The position numbers and the translations under genes were made by a program. Under the pieces are notes generated by a model. It saw only the letters and a program-made list of their open reading frames with translations, did not search any database and was not told the DNA's origin. Positions 36,901-49,100 of a DNA stretch of 64,000 nt are shown here, piece after piece; the stretch's first letter is position 1, and each line of letters begins with the position of its first letter. The DNA is from Tubiluchus corallicola (Eukaryota > Priapulida > Priapulimorpha > Priapulimorphida > Tubiluchidae). The stretch is taken from assembly GCA_030141605.1 (NCBI GenBank), contig JAQGDQ010000096.1:310001-374000 (forward strand). Reading direction: 5' to 3'.

Positions 36901-39900
36901 TTTTTCAGTATTAACTTTCGTTTTTTTAGTTAAGTTTGTATCTGTGCATGTTCTCTTAGTTGGCTTATTAATCTTTATTCTATAATGTATGTATGTTCCT
37001 TTTGTTAGTTTTATTCTATATGATTTAAAATTTTAAATTTAACTTTTACGTTGTCTTTTATTTGATACGTTGTTTTTATGTGTAAAATAAACTGATGATT
37101 GATTAATTTAAAATCTAAAAGCTTTTGATGCTATTAATCTATGTCAACCGCGTTAAAATAATACATATGATCAATATGTAAACAAATAATTGAACACAAT
37201 GGCATAATAGCAAATCGATACGAAAACTGCAATGCTTGTGATTTTAATCATTCTGTCCCAGAAGTACATCACAGGCCCACATAGGAACCAAAGTTGCTTA
37301 CCAATACAGCCCAGTTTTATGTGTTTTAAACCACGAAAACTTTCAGAAAAAAGCAAACAAAAAACTTTGGGCAGCCGTGTGCTTTCTTGAAAATTGTTTT
37401 AAAGTCATTACTAATTACTGATATGAGCCTAACGAGTTGCTCTTCCAGATCGCCTGGGCCTCCACTTCTCGTTTATGATACAGCATGCTCTTCCAGATCG
37501 CCTGGGCCTCCACTCCTCGTTTATGATACAGCATGCTGTTCCAGATCACTTGGGCCTCCACTCGTTTATGATACAGCATGCTGTTCCAGATCACTTGGGC
37601 CTCCATTCCTCGTTTATGATACAGCATGCTGTTCCAGATCACTTGGGCCTCCATTCCTCGTTTATGATACAGCATGCTGTTCCAGATCACTTGGGCCTCC
37701 ATTCCTCGTTTATGATACAGCATGCTGTTCCAGATCACTTGGGCCTCCATTCCTCGTTTATGATACAGCATGCTGTTCCAGATCACTTGGGCCTCCAGTC
37801 CTCGTTTATGATACAGCATGCTGTTCCAGATCACTTGGGCCTCCACTCCTCGTTTATGATACAGCATGCTGTTCCAGATCACTTGGGCCTCCACTCCTCG
37901 TTTATGATACAGCATGCTGTTCCAGATCACTTGGGCCTCCACTCCTCGTTTATGATACAGCATGCTGTTCCAGATCACTTGGGCCTCCACTCCTCGTTTA
38001 TGATACAGCATGCTGTTCCAGATCACTTGGGCCTCCATTCCTCGTTTATGATACAGCATGCTCTTCCAGATCGCCTGGGCCTCCTCTCCTCGTTTATAAT
38101 ACAGCATGCTGTTCCAGATTACCTGGGCCTCCATTCCTCGTTTATGATACAGCATGCTCTTCCAGATCGCCTTGGGCCTCCACTCCTCGTTTATAATACA
38201 GCATGCTGTTCCAGATTACCTGGGCCTCCATTCCTCGTTTATGATACAGCATGCTCTTCTAGATCGCCTGGGCCTCCACTCCTCGTTTATGATACAGCAT
38301 GCTGTTCCAGATTACCTGGGCCTCCATTCCTCGTTTATGATACAGCATGCTCTTCCAGATCACCTGGCCCTCCACTCCTCATTTATGATACAGCTTGCAT
38401 TATTTAAATCAATGTTTAGATTAAATAATAATTACCTCTGATAGCTAAATTTTGTTAAACTTTCAAAGCTACGCGCGGCTCATTGAATCCATTAAGACTG
38501 GCAATGGCGCATTTTTGTCACATTCGCATGGCCGACAAATAGGCGCGGTACCGTGATAAACAAGATCATGAACTGCAGTGTTCGTATGTGATGTCAATGT
38601 GACGTAGAACTCATTTTCATGACATCACATCAACGCCTTATAGCAACCTTCACTTATGCAAACGTGCTTTACTCGCAGGGAAGATGCTTACCATTGCACA
38701 AACTGTAGTTAGCTTGCCACGTAAGCGATTGGTGAACGTACGTGTTCGGTGGCGCCGTTAATTAACTTTTCAAGGTAATTATTCAAATATTACAAACAAA
38801 CGCTAACTTTTTAGGCAAGAAAATGTACATTTCGGACAGTAAGTAAAAATAAGATTGAGTCTAATCAATCGTCTGGTTTTACTTTAATACATACATAATT
38901 CCTGAGCTTAATACTAGAATGAAATGGAGCTTCTTGTCTTGATAATTGCTTGCCTGACACTCCGTCACTCTGACTTAACTGACGGAGTGGTTGACTGACC
39001 TGACTTCCTGCCTGCGTATGCTACTGGCTGACTGAGTGACAGACCGATCAACCAACCTCCCCATTGGCCAACTAAAAATGTTTTTGCTGAACATTCGTTT
39101 TAATTGTTGGCTAAGTATTAACAAGTATTTTGTAGTATCAGTAATGATTAATGCATTCTAGTTGTCACTGTCCCTACTGCTGACGATGACATAGCCATAA
39201 CTGTTGCTGTTGTTGCTGCTGCCACTGACACTATCGCCATTAGAGTTTCTACTGCTGTCACCACTTGCGCGTTGTTGTTGGTGTCGCTGTTGTTGTTGTT
39301 GACCATTCTAACAACTATTAGTAATTGATTATTTCATCACGTTTTAAATTTGTTCATTCGCTTGTTCATTTAATCATTTATCCGTTTTTTATTTATTTGT
39401 TTTATTTTATTTCTTTCGCACTCCTGGTTCACAGTTTCATAAAAATGGCAATAACATAATAAAATAGGATTATTAGACAGAGAATTATTTGCTCCTTTGT
39501 TTATTTATTTACATGTAAATTTGTTTGTTCATTGTAAACTGGGTGTGTTTATTTTTGTATGTTTGTTTGAACAAACGAACAAACATCATGTTATTTTATT
39601 GTTACACTATGTTGTTAAATAGTGATAGAGTATTTAAGCAGTGATGTTAACATTTTAAAGAATTTGCACCACACATGCATCGACAATGTGCTTACTTGCT
39701 GTGGATTTCCGGTTTTTCGATGTGCACTACGACTACTTACTATCCTGTCTTATTTTGCGCACTTTTGATTGTTTTGCCACGTTATTTTGATTTTTAGTTG
39801 TGGAGTTTTGATTTCTTGTTCAGAATAGTAAACTTTGGCTGGAAAGGTGGGGAAATTTCTGTTTACTCGCGTCAACGTAGGCTGAGGTTACATCAAAACT

Positions 39901-42900
39901 GATAAAAATCATAAAAGTGAAACAAGTATTACTGAAGCAGATATAAAAAAAGTCTTCAGAACAATCATCACTGTTGAAAATGGAAAATAACTTATCGATC
40001 TGAAGTTAAATGAGAGTGCTTCGATTCTGATATTACGAATAGCCTGTCTAAGTAAAGAAAGACGAATTACAAAGCTGGATTTACATAATGCCGGTTTCCT
40101 GCAAACAGATGAAATAAACCATCAGAATTCAGAAGTATTATGAATGTTCAAATCCATTAAACAAGAGTTTTTATCCTCAAATGTCCTCAACGAAATGCAA
40201 AACTATGAACGCACAAGTCCAGGAATGGATTCTGTGTGTAGAATCGCCTTTACACATCCAAAACTATATACGAATTTTCAGGAAAAACGAACCATGCAGC
40301 CATTTTTTTTAAAAAGTGGGCAACATAGCTAGTCTTATCAATTTGACTATGCTGAATCCAAAAAAATGGTTGCTTGCTTGACAAGTTAACAGAAAAGGGT
40401 CAAAAATGCAAAAAAAAACAAAATGGCTGACTTTATTCCAGAGTAGCTGGACCTAAGGAATCAATTTGTGTTACTTTTGTTTTAAAAATGACCGCCGTTT
40501 TCAAAATGGCCTCCACAGAAAACGAAATTATGCCAACTTAATAATTACATTTTGCTTTATTTATTACAAAAACAAAAAGCAATTATTTTTTATTAATTAG
40601 ACATTGCCAAATTTAAAAAACTGCTACTAGAACAATGGAATTCAACTTACACGGTCCAATGAGTAAAAACAAATGGCGCTGAGTTCCCCACATAATTGCT
40701 TTTAATAGACCAGCAGAATAGTGAAAAACTTCCTTATTTCGCATAAAAGTTATCCATCTGTGCAAAAGATATTATCTGTCTAAACAAAACTCTTTTTCAA
40801 CGTGACGTTATTAGTATTATTTCTCATTAAAATACATGTACGATTATTTGTTTATTTATTTTATTTCATACTCATAGTACACAGTTCCATAATAAAATTA
40901 TCAATACATGTATTTTACGATAAGATCTAAATAAAATTATTTACACACAAATACACTAAAATTTAAGAATTTAAAAACTTAAAAAGTTAAAGTTTGAAAA
41001 ACATAAATTAAGTTTGCTGGTAAGAAATTGCTGATTTATCTGCACTAGATTCAGAGAACACGCTGTCCTAATGGTAATGATCGTTCAGGCCATTCTATAA
41101 ATAAACTGTGTCATTGTTTTAGTAAATCAAGTCCCTGAATGTTTAATTCAGATTTTATTAATTAGTTAGATTATGACTGTGATTGCCGGAGGATTGATAA
41201 ACCATTGCGGTTCATTTTTAATAATTATTATGTATTGTGAATAATGAGTTGGAGAAAGAAAGGAGACGAAGAGAAATTGTGGACTAGTCAGAATTGCTAC
41301 TAGTTCAACATGACAGAGCAGGCCCGAGATTTCCTCTTTCTACTACACAATTTTTTAGCGTCTCATTTCTTTTCCAACTCATTACTCGCAATGACTAATA
41401 ATTGTTAAAAAATAAACTGCAATGGTTTATAAACCCTCTGGGAATCACAGTCATAATCTAACTAATTAATAGTGTCGTTAGCTACCAGCTAATTTGAGAA
41501 GAGTTTGTGATTTTATTCATGAAATTCCCCTACATTTTTCCAGATGCAAGTATTGAAGTAATGGTATTAAATCAGTCTGTACTTTTCTCACCACCCACAG
41601 GAAAACTCCCTGAAGACAAGCCAGCCTTCACATTTATTCGAATTGCTGACTTCTGTAATGTGCGCATGCAGCGAAACATTACATTTTATCAATTACAATT
41701 TAGAATCGCTAAATTATTAAACAGATTCTTCGCAAAATTGCATTACACGTTTCTCGCACAGCCAATAAAAGCAAAAACACATAAATCAAGGCGATACGCA
41801 TTATTGTATTTCACTGTGTTTATTGCTATAATATGATTTATGTTTTAGCGCTGCGGAGTTTCCATACGTATTCGATCAAAAAAAAGAAACAGAAAACAGG
41901 CAGATTTCACTCGAATTAAAAAAATAAATTTTGCATTTATAATTTAAACGGTTTTAATGAACGGTATCAATGTCTGCAATAAGGTCTTTGTAGCCAGGTA
42001 ATCTTTCTATGCAGCCTACTTTGTACAATGAATGAAATTCTATTGCCGTTAAATTAAGTCGTTACTATATCTCTCAGTTGGTACTTTGTGTATCAAATAA
42101 GTATAAACTGTAAGATTAATTTAGAAGCTGTAAAAGTTTTGCTGTTTTAAGTTAGTGGCTTCATATTCAAGTAAGAGTATTAGTGGCTTCATTAATAAGA
42201 TGTTTATATGTAAAGCACACGTTGAAAGCCTAGCGAGTCATAAAAATACCGTACAATCGTCATTAACAAAAAATTTCTTGATTTTGGGTGACTTTTTACA
42301 GTCTCCTTAAAGCAAGAATAGTGATAATTCATCCTCGGGCTAAGAGCTAGGCCTGTAACTAAAAAAATTCTCTTAAGAAAGATAACATTGTGTCATACAA
42401 CGTCATGGAAATGGGATTATTTATTTTGTGGTGGTCATAACTGGAAATGCATCACAGACACTGCAGACTTCTGGCTGCAAACTGTCATTTTAGTTTTAAC
42501 AAATGTTTTTTTTGTGTATTTTAGCCAACAACAGTACCCGCTGCAATGTCTTTCCATCAAATTCCCAAGAAGAAGAACCGAGTGATTCTACTTCAAATAT
42601 TCCAAGTAAATATCATTTTTCTAATTTTTACTCTCTACGTGCAAAGACATAGTTATTACATTATATACCCTTTGCAGCACGAAAAATTGCCTACATTATT
42701 GAATCTCTTCAAGTATAAACTTGCCAAGGTATTTGCACAAATGAAAGTGTTGACGTGAACATTTTGCTTGATATGATATTAGACTTGTGCTTGCAGGCTT
42801 TATTTCTGTGTACCAAAGCATTTGAAAGCAGGTTTATCTTTCAGATTTAAATGATGTAGTATTTGAGTTGTAATTACAGTATACGGTAAAGGTAAATATA

Positions 42901-43063
42901 TTACTTGAGATCAGAGAGGGAATGAGAGCGCCTCAGATCTTCAATGTATTGCTTTTTTATTAAGAATATTAATATTTATTTTATTGCACCAAATATGGTT
43001 ATTTAAAACACACACATAAAACTACATAAGTTACTTTAAAATAGTTTAACGAGTATATATATA

Positions 43064-43134
<71 letters not shown>

Positions 43135-46100
43135 ACTCTAATGTTTAACTCTAATTGGCAAGAATAACAGGACCTTGCATTCATTAGCCACGTGCCCACT
43201 TTTAGTATTAAATAGAATAAAAGTAGCCTAAACAGAAATATCTGGCACTGTGTTGATAAACTTTTGGCAAATTAAATACACTAATAACTATGGTTATTCG
43301 TTCAATTATCATTATGTAGAACTGACTTACATTCAGATGTTTTCTTTTTTAAATTCCTAAAAAATTCGTATTTTTTTCAGATATGGTCCGCAGTGCCTGT
43401 TTCATTCAGCTATTTGGCTTCTTTCTGATCTTAGTCGCCATTGCACTCTGCATAGCAGGTCACGTACGACAACGACAACGGATCCTTATTTTAGTTTCGG
43501 GAATTATTTTTGTAACAGCAGGTAACATTTATTAAAGAGTTTACATGTACAAAATCTCGAAAACGCAGAAAGTTGGTTGGGGGCATTTAATAAATGTTCT
43601 CGTTTCCCCAAAAAACACCAACTTGAAGCCAATGCTTAAATATAACATAACATTAGTCATTTAACAGAATTACGTAATAGTAATTAGTGCACAATCTGTG
43701 TATTTCTCCTGTATAATGTTACGGTTTACTTATTTTATAGTTCCTGATTCAAGTATAACCGTAGCGTTATATATACAAAGGACCTCTATAACTAAATGGA
43801 CGTGACACATAAATTGTATCTACGCACTCAGGCCATCGCATATTCTGAGATAAATGATGAAGAACATAGTTTGTCTTACTAGTTTAAGTGATAAATTTTA
43901 GCATTAGTGCACACATACCCATTTCTGAGTTCAGAAGTGAGTAACACTTAAATACAGGATAAAAATATTCAAAAAAATAGAAAAACAATTGCATGTACAT
44001 GCGGGCATTAAGTTTTATTTCACATCATAACAATCACTTTGGCACTCACTGAAATCTTTTATGTAATAAGAAAATTACAAATATCTATCCAGTTAATCAT
44101 TTATCCAAGTTAAATTTTCAACACCCAATATTCTTGTCTACATGCGTTGTCTATTGTCATTCTTGAGAAACACAATTTTGATTAAATTTTCTTAGATTGA
44201 ACTTTTGCAATTTTTTTACAGTATGGTAAGGTTTTGTTGTTTTCTGATAATACACGCTTTCTTGACTTATGAATAATGTCATTTTAGTTATAGAGGTCAC
44301 TGTATGTACACGAGGAATACACACATTATACACTGATTAGATTATTATTGTGTAATTCTATTAAGTGAATAATGTTATATTATGAATATTAAGAATATCG
44401 GCTATATGATGAAGCCCTGCAGGAGAAACATGCGTACAACTTAAAAAAACTATTAAGAAAAATGGAAATACGAAGACTTACACGAAATACACAGTTGTTT
44501 AGATGTCACGAATATCCGCAAAGTCGTTTTTATTTGGTGCAGTCTTGCATTAGAATAATACAATCCAGAGTAATCCCTACCTAATGGGAATCGTCTATCC
44601 TCTGTAATCTATGGGTGAGTTTTATATATGGGCAGTTAAGCGTTCGCATTAGTTTTCCTCACGTTTTCAAACAAAAATGTCGATTAGTAGCAAATCCCCT
44701 TAATTTGTATCCTTCAGATGAACTTGCTTTACTACTCCATATTTAGTTAACTAAAGACCGCAGCTAAAGCAGGTTGGATCAAACAAATCTTTACAAATGG
44801 AAAAATAGAGCTGCTGTTTATTAGATATTTCGAGTCGCAAATTTTCATAGTGTCGCACAAATGCTGTTTTAATCATGATAAAAATAGGGATACCTAGATT
44901 ATGGTGACAATCTAAACCAGTTACTATATGGTAATTAAATCGTACCGATCGTGCAATGAAACTTTGTAAGGACTTGAACTACCTAATTCAATCTAAGACT
45001 TAAAATCAGCTCTCCTGAGACTTTGAGACTCTCCAAAAATGACACAAATTAGATTAAATTAGATGAAAAAAGCGTTGAATGACATTGTAGTCTCAAAGTA
45101 ATAATTTTTATTTCTTGCAGAAGCTTTCACACTAACGGGCTCATCATCTGAAAAAATTACAGATAAAATGTTAAAAACAGCCTATACTAGCCTGAACCAA
45201 GGATATTAAAAACAAAAATATTAGCTAAATATCACTGATTTAAGATACAATAAGTTGGAGAAAGAGTTACAGAAATAAATAAATAAAAATAATTATTTTA
45301 AGACTACAAGGACATTCAAGGTTTTTTCATCTAATTTAATCTAATTTGTGTCATTTTTCACTTTGGAGAGACGCCAATGATGTCTGACATCCTGAAAGTA
45401 ATTTTTTGAATAGTATCAATGTAGATGCAGCGCTTCAGAAAGTGCTGCAAGTTTAAAAACGTCTGAGAAATCACAACTAAGGTACTTGAGACTTTGTACA
45501 TTAAATGTTTCCCAAGGAAGATATTACCTTATTTTTACTGAGAAAACAAAATTTTTTGTTGAGTTAATATAGTGATTAAAAAAGCCAATATATACAAAAT
45601 TCTATTGTGAAAAATTCCAACAATTAAGAAAAGAGGAAAGACATGACGTTTCAAACTACCGTTATAATTTATCTGCAGGTGAAAAAAATTAGAAAGAAAA
45701 GGGAAAAAGTAAAATAAAATTAGAAACATTGGTTTTAGGAGAGTTTTTTACGTATTAGTAACAATAAAACTATCACACTTAAAAAGACTATGATCAAATA
45801 GAAAAGGCACGGAGACACAACGCTTAAAAGCACAAGGGAAAACGGGAAAACAAAATCTGTAACTACAACCTCAGAACCTTGGAGTGAGACACAACAGAAA
45901 CTTAAGAAACGTCTAACCCATGGATCTGCCTATACATTGTTGTGTTTTTTTCATTCTAATGCATGAATGGATCCGCCCCAACGATGCATATTCTAAATTT
46001 TTGCGTAAAATGGAATCACTACAACAGTAAACACTTCCCATGACTTTCTTATGGAAACCATTAACAAAGGAAAAGAACGTGCCAGACTAAGGACATTAGT

Positions 46101-49100
46101 ACTACCATTCTATAGTAGTGTTACATACAGGTCAAGCGTCAAGTTCGCAGATCAAATTAATTTGCAAAGAAGCCGTGATTAAGCGCTCAAAAGCTTGGGA
46201 CCTATTAACTTAATTTTATGCCAACTTGTGCGATTTTACCCATCGGCTCTCTGAGTCGGCAGTTGTAAAATGACATGTTTAAAAAATCAATTAACTAGCT
46301 ACGCTGCTTTAATTTCAGTTTTATCTTGAGAACTACGTCCGTCAAAAACTGAATAAAAATTCCACGGGTCTTATACTCAGTATAATAACCTATAGTTATA
46401 GGTTAATACAAGAAATAATTTCAGGCTTCGGAAATCGAATGCTATATTTCGCTCCTAAATCTAATAATTTCTTCCATTCAAAACTAATGTCGTCGAGTCG
46501 CGCTGTTGTCTGGCTTGAAACTTGGCCTATGTTTTAAAAATCAAAAGGTCGAGTTCGGAGATCGGATCAACTTGTCGCTCCCGTCTCGCAAACGGGCGCA
46601 TGCACAGTTACAGCTGGGTTCATCACAGTGTAGATCATAGCTTACCCTCTATTACCTATTCTGTGGGTCTCCAGTTCACAGCTGGCTGCACGATGCACCT
46701 TGTGTCTTACAACAGTGAAGGGCTGATCGTTGAAAGGATAAGCCCTTGCTGAGGCAACATTTGCTTGACTGAAGAAGCAAGGATCTACCCCAACTCTCCC
46801 CAATAAACTTAGTCTTACCAAATGTATTTATGGGCAATAAACTTCTATAACAACAACTTGTGGCGTGTTAGTTGCGTCGTGCAGCTTCTACTAAACAGCT
46901 TGTGGCGTGTTAGTTACAACGTATAAGTTATTTGCCGCGCTGTTATCAAGTTGGTACAGAAGCTAAGTCAGGGCTGAGTATTGCGGCATCTACCGGCAAA
47001 AATTCGTACTAAACATTTGTTTAAAAATTCTCAGCAATAAGACCAAAATTTTATTATTTTGTCTAGTACTTGAATCCACACTCGAATTAAGACACCACAA
47101 AGATCTTATTGATGTTTATAAAGCACTGACCAGGAAAGAAAAGTTAAACATTAATTCATTTTGCTTGAAAATTTCTTTAATTTATTTGTTTATTCAAAAA
47201 CCAGATGCCTTTTTTTAAAACGTTTTAAAGAGTTTTTTATATACTACCCCATTTTTAAGTCCGATAATAAGTATACATTTTAACACGATTCATACTGCAA
47301 AAGCATTTCTGATAATTAAATAATAGATTAAAAACTTAATTAACAGCGGGCAAGCCCAACTATTGATGACATCACAAACTAACATAATTTTCAACAGCAA
47401 AAACATTTCACGAGCGTGTTGCACGTGTTTGCGAAAGCGAAAATTGAAGTACAGTACTACTGTAAGATATTCAGTGTGTTGTACTAAAACTAGGCAAGTT
47501 TTAAAATAAAAATTCAAAATTCAAATTTACCGCTGTGCTCACGCATAAGCTGTCGAACGTGTGTAGTTCATCACAAACTAGCATATCTGAACTGAGAGGT
47601 ACAACACCTATTTTTGTGTAGGTGGTAGTGGCCTTCTAACTTGCGAATGGTGAAATGCATGTACAGCGAAGAACTAGTGACGCGAACGTGAAATTGTGTT
47701 TGTGTCAGTGGTAATAATTCTTTCACGCAAGTCATTTTTGAAAAAATAGTATGTTTCCTTTCAATATTTTAAAGAGCAGATTATTTTGACCTATAGTTTA
47801 AGATTGAGTCCGGTTTTGCTTTAAACATCATTGGTTTAAAATATAACGAGTTAGAGAAAGAGTATAAATGATTGCATAAGAAGAAAAACCAGAACTATAC
47901 AATTGAATATATCTGTTTTTTCTTACTTATGCAGTCATTTATGCATGACGCTTTTCTCTGTTAATGATGACAAGTCTCAGAAGAGCTCTCTCTCTCTCTC
48001 TCTCGTATTTCAGGAACTGATTACAAAACAGACAAGCTTGGTTGTTAAAAAGTTAAAAATACCGCAAACTGCAATATCACGCCTCTTCAGAGCGAGAGCA
48101 TTTCAAACAACAACCAGTTTATAGAGGCAGAGCTCAAAAAGACTAATTGTAGCTGAAAAAAGACTATTGTAGTTGAAAAATACTATTGTAGCTGAAAAAG
48201 ACTACTTTAGCTGAAAAAGGCTAATTGTAGCCGAAAAAAGATTATTGTAGCTGAAAAAACTGTTATAGCTGAAACAAGATTATTGTAGCTGAAAAAACTT
48301 TTATAGCTGAAAAAAGATTATTGTAGCTGAAAAAACTTTTATAGCTGAAAAAAGATTATTGTAGCTGAAAAAACTGTTATAGCTGAAAAAACTGTTATAG
48401 CTGAAACAAGATTATTGTAGCTGAAAAAACTTTTATAGCTGAAAAAAGACTATTGTAGCTGAAAAAGACCAATTGTAGCTGAAAAAAGACTATTGTAGCT
48501 GAAAAAAGACTATTGCAGCTGAAAAAAGACTATTGTAGCCGAAAAAAGACTGTTGTAGCTGAAAAAAGACTATTGTAGCTGAAAAAAGACTATTGTAGCT
48601 GAAAAAGACTATTGTAGCTGAAAAAAGACTATTGTAGCTGAAAAAGACTAATTGTAGCTGAAAAAAAGACTATTGTACCTGAAAAAAAGATTATTGTAGC
48701 CGAAAAAAGACTATTGTAGCTGAAAAAGACTATTGCAGCTGAAAAGGACTATTGTAACCGAAAAAACTATTGTAGCTGAAAAGGACTATTGTAGCTGAAA
48801 AAACTATTGTAGCTGAAAAAAGACTATTGTAGCTGAAAAAAGACTATTGTAGCTGAAAAAGACTACTTTAGCTGAAAAAGACTATTGTAGCTGAAAAAAG
48901 ACTATTGTAGCTGAAAAAAGACTATTGTAGCTGAAAAGGACTATTGTAGCTGAAAAAAACTATTGTAGCTGAAAAAACTATTGTAGCTGAAAAGGACTAT
49001 TGTAGCTGAAAAAAAGATTATTGTAGCTGAAAAAGACTACTTTAGCTGAAAAAAGGCTATTGTATCTGAAAAGGACTATTGTAGCTGAAAAAAAACTATT

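Larger units (their letters stand above)
20601..42524 (+). other. TARP intron 1 (21.9 kb)
   Basis: Order of contents: TGC-rich block 20985-21395; CT 21701-21757; GTACC minisatellite 25620-25870; foldback element 27178-28572; weak 65-bp repeat 29410-29580; CA/CG 30343-30419; GA and ATC simple repeats; CT, TCCTG, GGTGA and 48-bp arrays 33.88-38.40 kb; dispersed repeat copy B; decayed ORF 39892-40332; MITE copy B; possible cassette exon 41544-41654. Stretches 21.8-25.6, 28.6-30.3 and 32.4-33.8 kb show nothing I can name. Confidence 0.6.

Noticed and set aside
35118-38395. CRISPR-like array
   Set aside because: Repeats are contiguous without unique spacers and the DNA is clearly animal nuclear sequence.
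37387-38407. Open frames of 246-310 codons on both strands
   Set aside because: They are produced by a 48-bp tandem unit lacking stops in several registers; no domain, start context or splice sites support a gene.
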